Source: Planktothrix tepida PCC 9214 (lineage in GTDB: Bacteria > Cyanobacteriota > Cyanobacteriia > Cyanobacteriales > Microcoleaceae). From it: DNA of 64,000 nucleotides. Under the pieces are notes generated by a model. It was given only the letters and a program-made list of their open reading frames with translations, was not told the origin of the DNA and did not search any database. This document shows positions 48,789-58,442 of the stretch, piece by piece. The stretch spans positions 142,782 through 206,781 of the forward strand of contig NZ_LN889815.1 of NCBI RefSeq assembly GCF_900009145.1, given 5' to 3'. The position numbers were made by a program, and so were the translations under genes. Every line of letters starts with the position of its first letter. Within the stretch, counting starts at the first letter, position 1.

Positions 48789-51700
48789 ATGAGTAAGCGA
48801 TCGCTCACAGCCTCAAAAGATGGAATACAGAAAGCCAAACGCGCCCTTGAGCGAAAAAATTTAACTCAACTTGCCTTAGCGAATGAAGAAGCGATCGCCT
48901 CTTGGACACCGATTAACAATTTTTTTAATGGTAAAAACGTCTCTCGTCGCATCTTTCAAGAAATCTGCCATTTTTTAGATTTAGATTGGCAAGAAATTGC
49001 CCTTTCAACTTTTGAAGAAGGGGAAGAAGAAACCGACCTAGAAGTTCCAGAAGATTTGCAAGAAATTGAACGCACCTCAAATCGCACCCGTGAAGCTTTA
49101 AATCCCTATATTTTACCCCGTATCCGCCGAGATATTCTCTTAGAAAAATGTCTAAAATCCATTAATTTAGGGGTTCAGCAACAAAAGCGCCTGGTCATGC
49201 CCATTTTAGGTTCTGCGGGATATGGAAAAAGTACAATTTTAGGCAATATCTATGATGAACTTTACCAAAATTTTAAGCAGTCTCAATCGAGTTGGGTGGC
49301 TTTAGTTCGGTGTAATGATTTAATTGAATCCTTAGAAAACTTTAGTTTAGAATTGGGAGAAAAAGTTAGTGGTACTCGAAAACCGATTACAGAGATTGCT
49401 CAGAGTTTGAGCGAACATCTAGGGCGAGGCATCTTGCTCATTGATACGTTAGATTTAGTATTAGAAAAGCGATTAGTTCCCATTCTTCGACAATTATTTG
49501 CAAAATTATTAGAAATTGGGACAACCGTTGTTTTTACCTGTAGAGAGCAGGATTTTCAAGACTTTTTTGAGCCTTACCATGAAAGTTTTGCTGGGTTTAA
49601 TCCCCAGGTTGAGCGCCATTACATCCGCGAGTTTAATGATGCAGAAGTTAAACAGGCAGCCATAGCGTTTGTGCAGAGTCGAGAAGATGTTATTTTTGGA
49701 GACTTACCCGAAGTTTTTGCTGAAAAGATTATTCGCCTTAGTGCAGATAGTAAATCATTATCTGCTATTACCCATAATCCTCTACTTTTAGCTTTACTGT
49801 GCGATTTATTCGCCAATGAAAAAACGATTCCTGAAGATTTAACCATTAGTCAACTTTATGAGGAATACTGGAACTTTAGAATTGCCAAAAGCCGTAAAAA
49901 TCGAGATGATGCGCCTCGTCTCGGTCAAGCTAAAAAGGTGCTTTGTTTAAATTTATCTCAACAGATGTATGAACAGTCCCAAGAACATTTACGGGACTTT
50001 GTATATGAGAGTCAACTACAATTCAGTGATGTAGAATTTATCGCTTACAGCGAACTCAAAAGTGATGGCGTTTTAGTCGAAGTAGGAGGCGGAAGAATTA
50101 TTTTCTTTCACCAAACTTTTTTAGAATATGCGATCGCCCGTTGGTTTGAATCAACACCAGAAGGAGAACAAGCAAAAACACAACTAAAAGCTCAAATTAA
50201 CCAAATTCAAATTAATCCCAGTACCTACTATATCTGGCCGATTTTTCGTCAACTTCTCACCTTGGTTCAACTCGCCGAATTTTATCAAATTTATCAGGAT
50301 CTCAATAAACAGGAGATTCTACCTTTTCGAGCGTTAGCCTTAGCTTGTGTTTCTCGGATTGAATTAGAATCTGCTTCAATTCTATCAGATTTATTAGCGA
50401 TCGCTCTCAGTAAAAACTACACCTTTCAAGACGCTTTGTTAACCGCAGCAAACTCCGCCCCTCCTCGACACCTTTTCCAAGTTTGGATAGTCATAATTGG
50501 ATTACTGGAAAACGTAGGAGAAGATTTAATTAATAAAACAGTTGAAATTACCTGTGAGTCTTTATGTCGCTTTCCTCCCCCCATGAGCTTTTATTTTAAT
50601 CAAGCCCTAATATCTTTACAAGAACGAACTAGAAAATATAATTTAGATGATAAAATAGCTTGTCATATTTATGGTCAATTTCTATCATTATATGATAAGC
50701 GATTACAAGCTTTAAATCAAGAAAGTATTGAAACCGAAATACTTTTGTATTTAAAAAATATTTATTTCCAACTGGGTAGCCATGCCCGTGCTAGTGTGAT
50801 TAATTTTTACTTAAAATCTCAAGCCCCAATAGCCTTACAACAAGAATTATTTTTGCTGATCATTCAACAACCCCCTTCCAACTCATTTCATGAAAAGAAA
50901 AATGCAATTAAATTATGTTTTAATCTCTTAAAAAATCAATTAAAAGAAGGAAATTGTCTTCTGGGAAAAAGCTGGTTTGAAGTTTTACACGCTCCTATAG
51001 AAAAACGTTGGTGTGAAGTATTAAGTTCTGCGGTTGGAATTGAAGCTTCATCCAATTTTGATTTAATGCGACAACTTTTAAGCAGTACATTGATTGAGAC
51101 ATCCGTTCATTCATCTTCGGAATTTAATCGATGTAATACCATTGCTATTGAAGCAGCAATTGCCCAAGGAGCGAGTAATGCTGTAGCAACAATATTACAA
51201 GAAATTTCAATTCCAACCATTCCTAACAATCGCTTATGTACATTAGTTCTTATCTTGAGAAAATTAAGCAATGTGGAGCAAGCTGTTGTCAATCCAATAA
51301 CGGATGATGTGAAACTAGCACTGGCTAATTGGATCATACCCCATGTTGAACAAAACCCAGTAGAACTTATTCGGAGTCTTGATATTTTAGCTATTAATTG
51401 TCCACAAGTTGAGCAACTGTTAAGTCAAACGTTAGAAAAAATACTTCCTCATCTTCCTCAACAACAAGTTATTCAAATTCTAACAAAACTCGATACAGTT
51501 CCGCTTCAAATTCAACCATTTTTATATCAAAATTTTAAATTGAAAGAAAGCAGATTGGCGTTAGTTAAACTCTATCTACGTCAGGCTCAAGAAGAATCTC
51601 AAGAAACAATTCCTAAACTATTGAGCCTTTGTTTAGATAGTTCTATTGATGTTGCTCGTAGTGCATCTTGGGCAATTTTAAGATTAAGTGAACAAAAAAT

Positions 51701-52385
51701 TCAATTTGACTATAACTCGTGTTTACCGATTTTAGCTCAATCTCGTGTAATTGGAGTTCGTCAAAATATCTTAAAAGCTTTAATTGAACAATTTAATTGG
51801 AAAAACAGTGCAGATATAGAATTCGCCCTGCAAGTTTTTCAGATTTTAGCTAATGAACCGGCTCCAGAAGTTGTACAGCAAATGTACATTTTAGCAGACT
51901 GCTGTATTTGGAATCATCCTTCAGGCTCTCGTCAAAGTGACTCTAATTTAACAAAAGCAGTGTTGAACTTAACACACCGACTTCTTCAAGAAAATCAGAT
52001 TCAGACGCTTAATATGGTCACATATAATGCCTTTGTTTCTCTTAATCAAATGATAAAATTTAATGAAGTTCAAGAGATTGAGCGCATTGGAGAGATGACT
52101 CGCGCTCTTCTCAGACAAGTCAATGTGAGTAAGAAAATTGATAACTTAATAATTACAGGGTTACTCCATAATATTTTTAAATTTAAAGCCAATTTTTTAG
52201 AAGATTTAGTTCGGGAAGACTTACTACAAACTTCACAACAAATTCCTGTTGCTAATCAATGTGCTATTGTTGTTGCGATCGCTAACGCCTACGGCAAAAA
52301 TTCTCCCTTACTCGATGAGTTATTAGCAAGTGAAAAAACTCCTGAAGAAGTAAAAAGTCGGATTCTCCGAGAACGGGGTGTTTAA
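48789..52385 (+). CDS. STAND-type NTPase with HTH-like N-terminus and helical repeats
   Basis: A 1198-residue protein. The first 75 residues (TQLALANEEAIASWTPINNF then FNGKNVSRRIFQEICHFLDL) match the short helix-turn-helix-like domain found at the start of many cyanobacterial NACHT/NB-ARC proteins. The NTPase core has Walker A GSAGYGKST (141-149), Walker B GILLIDTLD (about 214-222) and a sensor region VVFTCREQDFQDF. The rest is a long alpha-helical region of HEAT/ARM-like repeats, a typical sensor domain. STAND proteins act as immune sensors against phages. It diverges from RT-cas1 with a shared intergenic region and ends one base from a convergent AAA gene. Confidence 0.68.
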   Translation: MSKRSLTASKDGIQKAKRALERKNLTQLALANEEAIASWTPINNFFNGKNVSRRIFQEICHFLDLDWQEIALSTFEEGEEETDLEVPEDLQEIERTSNRTREALNPYILPRIRRDILLEKCLKSINLGVQQQKRLVMPILGSAGYGKSTILGNIYDELYQNFKQSQSSWVALVRCNDLIESLENFSLELGEKVSGTRKPITEIAQSLSEHLGRGILLIDTLDLVLEKRLVPILRQLFAKLLEIGTTVVFTCREQDFQDFFEPYHESFAGFNPQVERHYIREFNDAEVKQAAIAFVQSREDVIFGDLPEVFAEKIIRLSADSKSLSAITHNPLLLALLCDLFANEKTIPEDLTISQLYEEYWNFRIAKSRKNRDDAPRLGQAKKVLCLNLSQQMYEQSQEHLRDFVYESQLQFSDVEFIAYSELKSDGVLVEVGGGRIIFFHQTFLEYAIARWFESTPEGEQAKTQLKAQINQIQINPSTYYIWPIFRQLLTLVQLAEFYQIYQDLNKQEILPFRALALACVSRIELESASILSDLLAIALSKNYTFQDALLTAANSAPPRHLFQVWIVIIGLLENVGEDLINKTVEITCESLCRFPPPMSFYFNQALISLQERTRKYNLDDKIACHIYGQFLSLYDKRLQALNQESIETEILLYLKNIYFQLGSHARASVINFYLKSQAPIALQQELFLLIIQQPPSNSFHEKKNAIKLCFNLLKNQLKEGNCLLGKSWFEVLHAPIEKRWCEVLSSAVGIEASSNFDLMRQLLSSTLIETSVHSSSEFNRCNTIAIEAAIAQGASNAVATILQEISIPTIPNNRLCTLVLILRKLSNVEQAVVNPITDDVKLALANWIIPHVEQNPVELIRSLDILAINCPQVEQLLSQTLEKILPHLPQQQVIQILTKLDTVPLQIQPFLYQNFKLKESRLALVKLYLRQAQEESQETIPKLLSLCLDSSIDVARSASWAILRLSEQKIQFDYNSCLPILAQSRVIGVRQNILKALIEQFNWKNSADIEFALQVFQILANEPAPEVVQQMYILADCCIWNHPSGSRQSDSNLTKAVLNLTHRLLQENQIQTLNMVTYNAFVSLNQMIKFNEVQEIERIGEMTRALLRQVNVSKKIDNLIITGLLHNIFKFKANFLEDLVREDLLQTSQQIPVANQCAIVVAIANAYGKNSPLLDELLASEKTPEEVKSRILRERGV

Positions 52386-52386
52386 C

Positions 52387-54066
52387 TTAGGAAGAAACAG
52401 TTTGACCCCAAAAGGTTTGGAGTGGAGGAGCATACTGACTCGTATCAGGAGAACTGGAGGGTTCGCAAAAATATTTAGATTGATTTTGGATTGCTAAAAT
52501 TCGGTCAGGATCAATTGAATAAAGGGAATGAATAGTTGAAGCTGCTTCTATTAAATCACTAGCATTAATTTTCAGAGTAATCATTGATTCATCTCCAGTT
52601 TTTGCTTGTATCTTTTGGCGTTTTTCTAATAAAGCTTTCTGAAAAATTTGGGAAGCCGCACGTTCTACCAGTGCTTCTAATTCACTTCCACTATAATTAA
52701 CGGTTGCGGTGGTTAAAAGCATTCTCCATTCACTTTCACTTAACGGTTCTTCAGCTTCACCATAGCGAGAATCATACCTCAAAGCGTGTAAACGAATAAT
52801 TTCTTTTCGCTCAATTGCTTGGGGTAAACCCACATAAAACTTTCGATCAAATCTTCCCGCACGAGTTAATTCAGGAGGTAAAGATTTCAGACGATTGAGC
52901 GTTGCAATCACATAAGTTGAGCTTTTTTTCTCTTGTAACCAGGTTAACAATGTACCGAGAACTTGTCGATTTGCCATGTCCTCCCCTGAATGAGTTGAAG
53001 CTGCAAATAACTTATCAAATTCATCGAATACCATTACACAAGGTGCTAGTGCTTCCACCCGACCTAAGACTTCTTTTAAAAACTTTAAACCCCCAGCAAC
53101 AAGAGTTCCTACATCCAACATAACTAACGGAAAATTTAGCCAAGCAGCGCAAGCTTTGGCGGCTCTACTTTTCCCCGTCCCAGGAGGGCCAACAAGTAAA
53201 CAACCTTTTGGTAATGGGAGATTGCAGTTTCGAGCTTCCTGAGTGTATTTATTTTTGAGCTCAACAAAAGCTTGTTTGAGTAAATCTAAACCTCCAAAAT
53301 TAGTGACTTCTGGTTTAGGAATAAACTCTAAATTCAAATGGCGCAGTCGATTAATTTTATAACTTAAAAGAAATGCTAACCCATTCTCTCCATTTCCACC
53401 GGATTGCTTTAAACCAAGGCGAAGTCCGGTTTTAATTTCTGAGTAGGTTAGCCCTGACCCTGCTAAGATTAAAGCATTAATATCAAGATTTTCTATTGTT
53501 AAATTAAACTCCTTCAAGACTTCATTGGCGAGGCACAAAATTTCTTCCGATGTAGGCAAAGGTTTTCGTAATTCTGGAATCAAATTCTTCAAATAGGGAG
53601 GAAGTTCTGATTGAGTCGTGGATAATAAAATGAGGTATTGGGGCAAGGATTTCTGTTGCCAATAATAGAAAAGGCTTCTGAGTTGGTCTGCTAGTTTTAA
53701 GCTGTGATACCGATAGTTAGCACTTACGCGATCGCCTATTTCTAACTCAGCTTGTTGCGGTGCAGTTAAAAAGTATTGTAAATTTTCAATAACAAATAAC
53801 CCTGAGCCAGAATAGTGTTGTAAAAAGGGTAGCAGTTCAATTAAACAATCATTTTTAGGCTGAAATTGATCCCAAACCTCAACTGAATTGGGAGAGTGAC
53901 AGTGAAAAACTTCTTGCCCATAGTTCCATACATATAGGGGTAAGTTTCTTGGGTTTGCCAGTTGTTCGCCAAGCCATTTCAATAGATTAGGTTGTTCGAT
54001 AACAGGGCATTGAATTGCAACAACTTTAACTGTTTCTAACAAAAATTCTAAATCTTTCCAATCCAT
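52387..54066 (-). CDS. Ycf46-like AAA ATPase, second copy
   Basis: A 559-residue AAA ATPase. The N-terminal 240 residues lack clear motifs but follow the Ycf46-type pattern with FVIENLQYFL and ILLSTTQSELPPYL. The AAA module has GPPGTGKS (293-300), VMVFDEFD (344-351), a sensor segment STYVIATLNRLKSLPPELTR and the arginine-finger-like AGRFDRKFYV. It differs from the PRTRC-linked paralogue at 17.9-19.5 kb by a more classical AAA core. It is cotranscribed with the small membrane protein gene upstream (10-base gap) and diverges from the secretion operon. Confidence 0.75.
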   Translation of the reverse strand: MDWKDLEFLLETVKVVAIQCPVIEQPNLLKWLGEQLANPRNLPLYVWNYGQEVFHCHSPNSVEVWDQFQPKNDCLIELLPFLQHYSGSGLFVIENLQYFLTAPQQAELEIGDRVSANYRYHSLKLADQLRSLFYYWQQKSLPQYLILLSTTQSELPPYLKNLIPELRKPLPTSEEILCLANEVLKEFNLTIENLDINALILAGSGLTYSEIKTGLRLGLKQSGGNGENGLAFLLSYKINRLRHLNLEFIPKPEVTNFGGLDLLKQAFVELKNKYTQEARNCNLPLPKGCLLVGPPGTGKSRAAKACAAWLNFPLVMLDVGTLVAGGLKFLKEVLGRVEALAPCVMVFDEFDKLFAASTHSGEDMANRQVLGTLLTWLQEKKSSTYVIATLNRLKSLPPELTRAGRFDRKFYVGLPQAIERKEIIRLHALRYDSRYGEAEEPLSESEWRMLLTTATVNYSGSELEALVERAASQIFQKALLEKRQKIQAKTGDESMITLKINASDLIEAASTIHSLYSIDPDRILAIQNQSKYFCEPSSSPDTSQYAPPLQTFWGQTVSS

Positions 54067-54076
54067 ATTAATGAGT

Positions 54077-54340
54077 TTAATTCAGTAAGAAAAGAATTAG
54101 GAATCCTATGACTGCCACAACTAGCAAGCGCCAATTTTCTTGCAGTGGCATTCGAGGGCAGACTAATACAGCTAACCCCACCATAGCAAACCCACTGCTG
54201 AGGTATCCCACCGAAATCTGGGCAATTCCGATGCAGAGTAAAAGAGCCATGAGTACCCACCCAAGTAGCTTTTGAAGAACTGCTGCCACACTAGCAATGA
54301 CATCAAATAGGTTCTGTTTTGGTTTATTTTTATTTAACAT
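54077..54340 (-). CDS. Small two-helix membrane protein
   Basis: An 87-residue protein with two hydrophobic segments (LLGWVLMALLLCIGIAQISV, and VVAVIGFLILFLL at the end) joined by a short loop with FAMVGLAVLVCPRMP. It precedes the Ycf46-like ATPase on the same strand with a 10-base gap. It may anchor that ATPase to the membrane. There is no known family match. Confidence 0.5.
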   Translation of the reverse strand: MLNKNKPKQNLFDVIASVAAVLQKLLGWVLMALLLCIGIAQISVGYLSSGFAMVGLAVLVCPRMPLQENWRLLVVAVIGFLILFLLN

Positions 54341-54655
54341 TTCTCTTGAAAAAGTCGTTTATTCACTCAATTTTATAGTAAAAATTTAAACCCATTAAAT
54401 AATCTATATCTAAAGATAGAGAAGGTTTATTACTTTTCAAATAATTTAGAAATTTCGGAATTGCATCTATTGAGAGATGAGAGTCAAAGGAAGTAAACGC
54501 TATTACTAAAAAAGCAACAGTTAACTTTCTTGAAACCTTCTGTAATTCCCTTGACCTTTCAATTTTTTAACTCCTAACCTTTAAATCTTCAGGAGTTCTA
54601 TAGACAACCAATGTCAAGCCTTAATTCTACCTCTAATTGGGAGAAATAACAAACT
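54341..54655. promoter_or_regulatory. Divergent intergenic region before the secretion operon
   Basis: This 315-base gap separates the membrane protein gene from the secretion operon. It is AT-rich, with a small palindrome TATCTAAAGATA near 54408. No gene is seen, and no strong -35/-10 pair could be chosen. It must hold promoters for both directions. Confidence 0.4.
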
Positions 54656-55282
54656 ATGAAATCACCCATTGGGTATTATCCGACTTCCCCTAAAACCAAG
54701 AAAAAACCGAGCTTGCTGGCTAAAATCCCTATTGATGTCTTAATGTCAATTGCATCAATTTTAGCAACGATAGACTTGCTAATCGATATGAGTTTTACCA
54801 GTTTTCTGATATTTGTCTTGAGCATCTTTTGGATAGTTTTTACTCTATGGCATCGGGAAGTTATCCATTTACTGAACAAGTTTTTGGCTTGGCAAAAACG
54901 GCATAAAATCAACCTTTTGCCTTTACTTTGTACAGCAGTTGTCACCTTGTGGTGGCTGGATATTACCACTGTTCCGGCTCACGCCCAATTCTTCGTTCAA
55001 ACAGAAGACTGGTTGCGACAAGCATTTCCCTTTGAGGGTGGGGCGGCAGGAGCAAGTGGAGTCGATATTTACACCATTGTCTTCAATACTTTACGAGCAA
55101 TTTTCGTCCTTTATTTGGCAATATCCCTAGTGAGAGTGATAGCTGCGGCTCGTAATGATGAAGATTGGCAGTCCTTAGCAAGAACCCCCCTAATTATTCT
55201 AGTGACTGTAACGTTGGGAGATATCCTCGCTTCAGTGATTACTGGGGGTGCTACGGGTGGCACAGGTGGCACAGGTGGTTAA
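54656..55282 (+). CDS. VirB2/TrbC-like pilin candidate
   Basis: A 208-residue protein. It has a hydrophobic N-terminal half, a signal-like cleavage context (TTVPAHAQFF, around residue 104), and then a mature part with one long hydrophobic segment (IYTIVFNTLRAIFVLYLAIS) and a second near the end, followed by Gly/Thr repeats (TGGATGGTGGTGG). Type IV secretion pilins have two such hydrophobic helices. The extended N-terminus with two extra membrane segments is longer than typical. It is the first gene of the operon, where VirB2 is usual. Confidence 0.55.
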   Translation: MKSPIGYYPTSPKTKKKPSLLAKIPIDVLMSIASILATIDLLIDMSFTSFLIFVLSIFWIVFTLWHREVIHLLNKFLAWQKRHKINLLPLLCTAVVTLWWLDITTVPAHAQFFVQTEDWLRQAFPFEGGAAGASGVDIYTIVFNTLRAIFVLYLAISLVRVIAAARNDEDWQSLARTPLIILVTVTLGDILASVITGGATGGTGGTGG

Positions 55283-55297
55283 TGGGGGAGGTGAAGG

Positions 55298-55645
55298 ATG
55301 AAAGAACAACTTCCCAAACAATTTCGCCCCGTTAATCCCACTCTAGGTAAAGCTCCCAAATTAGGGCCATTTCCTGGGAATCAAGTATTGCCTTGGGCTG
55401 CGATTTGTTTAGTCAGCTATTGGGTTTGTAAAATGCTTCTGGGCTTTTCCTGGTTATGGACTGGAATAATCACAGCATGGGGAATTTCAACTTGGTGGAT
55501 ATTAACCGGACATTACGCTTGGAAATTTCTATCTAAATTTCTTCGCGTACCCTTTTGGGTAAGAGGTTACGGGCGATATCAGCGATTACTCAACAGTTCA
55601 CTATACCCTCAGTTCAAAACATTTCAACCACAACGGAGAAGGTGA
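55298..55645 (+). CDS. VirB3-like membrane protein
   Basis: A 115-residue protein. The N-terminal region is soluble (KQFRPVNPTLGKAPKLGPFP), followed by two membrane helices (NQVLPWAAICLVSYWVCKML, and WTGIITAWGISTWWIL) and a basic end. This is the size and shape of VirB3/TrbD proteins, which sit between the pilin and the VirB4 ATPase. It overlaps the next gene by four bases (GTGA), a tight translational coupling. Confidence 0.6.
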   Translation: MKEQLPKQFRPVNPTLGKAPKLGPFPGNQVLPWAAICLVSYWVCKMLLGFSWLWTGIITAWGISTWWILTGHYAWKFLSKFLRVPFWVRGYGRYQRLLNSSLYPQFKTFQPQRRR

Positions 55646-58419
55646 AAACTGTGTTTAAGAAGAAAAGAAAAACGGCACAGCCAAAGTTTAAAGCGTTCAA
55701 ACCTAAAATTGGTAAGAAATCAATTAGTAATGGAGAAACAAAAGTCCGAGCCACTCCGCTTGAAGATGAATTTCAATTAGCATCAATGGTTCGGATTGAA
55801 CTCAGGGGAAAACGCATTGGGGCTTATCTGCTGCGAAAAGGCGAAAATGGTTTCATGCTTCAATTTGGTTTTGACTGTCGGGGAATTCACACCCTTTTAA
55901 GAGCCGAACAAGTTGACCCAATTTTTGATGCCCTTGAAGCTAGTTTGAAAGACTTACCTAGTGGGGAACGTTTAACCCTGCATTTGGGGTCTTTTACCTG
56001 TGATAAAGTTCGACAAAATCAACTTCAAAATTTGTATTATCGCGCGCCTAATCCTGAATTGCAATATTTAATAATGGGTGAGCGAGTGCGGGTACAGCAA
56101 TTAACAGATTCGGGAGTTCGTAAACCCAAATTCTTACGATTGTATGGAACCTATACGGTTGAACCAGATACGGAAGGAACAACCGATTTAATTGAAAAAG
56201 TGTTAGCCAAAATTGAGCGAGGATGGAAGAAGTTTACAGGAGAATTTCAGCAACTTGAATATATTCGGCTATCCAAGCTGATTTATTCATCTTTTCTGGA
56301 AGGATATCAGCTTTGGGAACAACTTTTAGCCAACAAAATGGGATTGGATATCCGACCTTTTACTGAAGAAGAATTATGGCTGCATTTGTGGCAACGATTC
56401 AACAATTCTTCCCCCATTCCCATCCCGCAGCTATTAGTCCTTGACGAAAATGGACTGCGTGAAGATGTATTTTCTCCTGTTCACCCTGTGACCTTGTTAA
56501 TGGAGTCGCATAAAAGTGTGCCTGTTGCAGACCGTCGTTGGGTCAATGTTAAAGATAAATACATTGGGGTGCTGACTTTTGCCGATAAACCGGGGGGTTG
56601 GGTCAGTAAGGAATCTCAACTGAGATATTTCTGGGATCAGGTCATGCGTCGGGAGGATGTCTACGACACCGAAATCTACTGTCAGATGATGCGGGCTAAC
56701 GATGCCTTGGTGAAAACCAATATGCAACGCATCACAAAACAGTCCAACGTATCAGCACAATTGGCTAAAGAACACAACTCCGTTGATGTGGCTTCTTTAC
56801 TCAAAATTGAAGATGCGGTTGCAGCCCAAGCTGAACTTTATCGAGGGGCGATAACCATTCATACCGCCGCCGTATTTTTAGTGTATCGAGACAGCCGTAG
56901 CCAACTTGACTCGGCTTGTAGCACTCTTTCCTCCTTGTTTCTCCGTCCAGCTTGGGTATTACGGGAAACGGAATATCCTTGGAAAATTTGGTTGCAAACC
57001 TTTCCGATCTGTTGGGACAGATTGTTAACCACTCCGTTTAATCGACGCCTACCTTATTTGAGTAGTGAAGCCCTCGGTTTTATGCCTTTAGTAAAAACTC
57101 GTTCTGGAGATGATTATGGCTTTGAATTAATGGCTGAAGAAGGTGGCACACCCGTCTTTCTCAATCTGTTTACTCAGCATAAAAATGTGGGATTATTAGG
57201 GACAACCCGGTGTGGAAAATCCCTCTTAGCCGCAGGTCTTTTGACTCACGCTTTAGCGGAAGGAATGCCTGTTGTGGCGATGGATTATCCAAAACCCGAT
57301 GGCAGTAGTACCTTCACAGATTACACCCATTTTATGGGTTCAGACGGGGCTTATTTTGATATTGGTAAAGAATGTTCTAACCTGTTTGAACTTCCTGATC
57401 TGAGTACCCTTGAACCTAAACTTCAACAAGAACGATTTGAGGACTACAAAGAATTTCTAGCTTCTGCATTGATGGCAATGGTATTAGGAACTTCCCGAAA
57501 TCAAGGCAGTAGTATTAACCCAGCTTTGGCTGATACGATTCGCTCAATTTTAGCACTGGCTCTGGAGGAATTTTTTGGAGATTGGCAAATTCGCGATCGC
57601 TATGCTCAAGCGTTCGTTAATGGCTTAGGTTCTCCAGAATGGACTGCAACTCCCACATTGGCAGATTTCTTGAGTTACTGTTCCTCAGAACGGCTACAGC
57701 TTGATTTAATCGGAGGTGATATTGAAACCGCACTTCCCTTAATTAAACTACGGTTACGGTTTTGGTTATCATCACGAGTGGGTAAAGCAATTTCTTCTCC
57801 ATCAACATTCCGTAGCGATGCTAAATTATTAGTTTTTGCACTCCGAAATCTCTCTAATGATGAAGATGCGGCAATTCTTTCCCTATCCGCTTATTCAGCG
57901 GCTTTAAGAAGAGCTTTAGCAGCACAAAGCAGTGTCTTTTTCATTGATGAATCCCCGATTTTATTTGAATATAATTCCATTGCAGCTTTAGTGGGGAGAC
58001 TCTGTGCAAATGGAGCTAAAGCCGGAATTCGAGTGATTTTATCGGCTCAAGATCCTGACACCATCACCAAGTCACCAAGTGGGGCTAAGATTTTTCAAAA
58101 TTTGACGACTCGCTTAATTGGTCGCATTCAACCGACGGCCGTTGACAGCTTTGTGGAGATTCTTAAATATCCTCCAGAAATTATTAGTCGCAACTGTACC
58201 GAGAGCTTCTTTCCCAAAAAAGCGGGGATGTATTCTCAATGGTTGTTGGATGATCACGGAATTTACACAAGCTGTCGCTATTACCCTGCCCTTCAGCTTT
58301 TAGGTGTTGTTGCTAATAATCCCGATGAACAAGCAGCACGCACCCAAGTTATGGCAACTCACCCTGACAAATTTAAAGCTCTCACAGATTATGCCAACCA
58401 ACTGGCTGCCAAACATTAA
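55642..58419 (+). CDS. VirB4/TrbE-family conjugative ATPase
   Basis: A 925-residue protein from GTG 55642, with GGAG upstream and a four-base overlap with the previous stop. An N-terminal domain leads to the ATPase core, with Walker A GTTRCGKS (520-527) and Walker B VFFIDES (D769, E770). It has the TraC/VirB4 segments WKIWLQTFPICWDR and LSAQDPDTITKS. It energises pilus assembly and substrate transfer at the inner membrane. The N-terminus is basic and low-complexity. It is the clearest marker that this is a type IV secretion operon. Confidence 0.82.
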   Translation: MKTVFKKKRKTAQPKFKAFKPKIGKKSISNGETKVRATPLEDEFQLASMVRIELRGKRIGAYLLRKGENGFMLQFGFDCRGIHTLLRAEQVDPIFDALEASLKDLPSGERLTLHLGSFTCDKVRQNQLQNLYYRAPNPELQYLIMGERVRVQQLTDSGVRKPKFLRLYGTYTVEPDTEGTTDLIEKVLAKIERGWKKFTGEFQQLEYIRLSKLIYSSFLEGYQLWEQLLANKMGLDIRPFTEEELWLHLWQRFNNSSPIPIPQLLVLDENGLREDVFSPVHPVTLLMESHKSVPVADRRWVNVKDKYIGVLTFADKPGGWVSKESQLRYFWDQVMRREDVYDTEIYCQMMRANDALVKTNMQRITKQSNVSAQLAKEHNSVDVASLLKIEDAVAAQAELYRGAITIHTAAVFLVYRDSRSQLDSACSTLSSLFLRPAWVLRETEYPWKIWLQTFPICWDRLLTTPFNRRLPYLSSEALGFMPLVKTRSGDDYGFELMAEEGGTPVFLNLFTQHKNVGLLGTTRCGKSLLAAGLLTHALAEGMPVVAMDYPKPDGSSTFTDYTHFMGSDGAYFDIGKECSNLFELPDLSTLEPKLQQERFEDYKEFLASALMAMVLGTSRNQGSSINPALADTIRSILALALEEFFGDWQIRDRYAQAFVNGLGSPEWTATPTLADFLSYCSSERLQLDLIGGDIETALPLIKLRLRFWLSSRVGKAISSPSTFRSDAKLLVFALRNLSNDEDAAILSLSAYSAALRRALAAQSSVFFIDESPILFEYNSIAALVGRLCANGAKAGIRVILSAQDPDTITKSPSGAKIFQNLTTRLIGRIQPTAVDSFVEILKYPPEIISRNCTESFFPKKAGMYSQWLLDDHGIYTSCRYYPALQLLGVVANNPDEQAARTQVMATHPDKFKALTDYANQLAAKH

Positions 58420-58442
58420 TTCTCTCAATTTAGGAGATTTTT

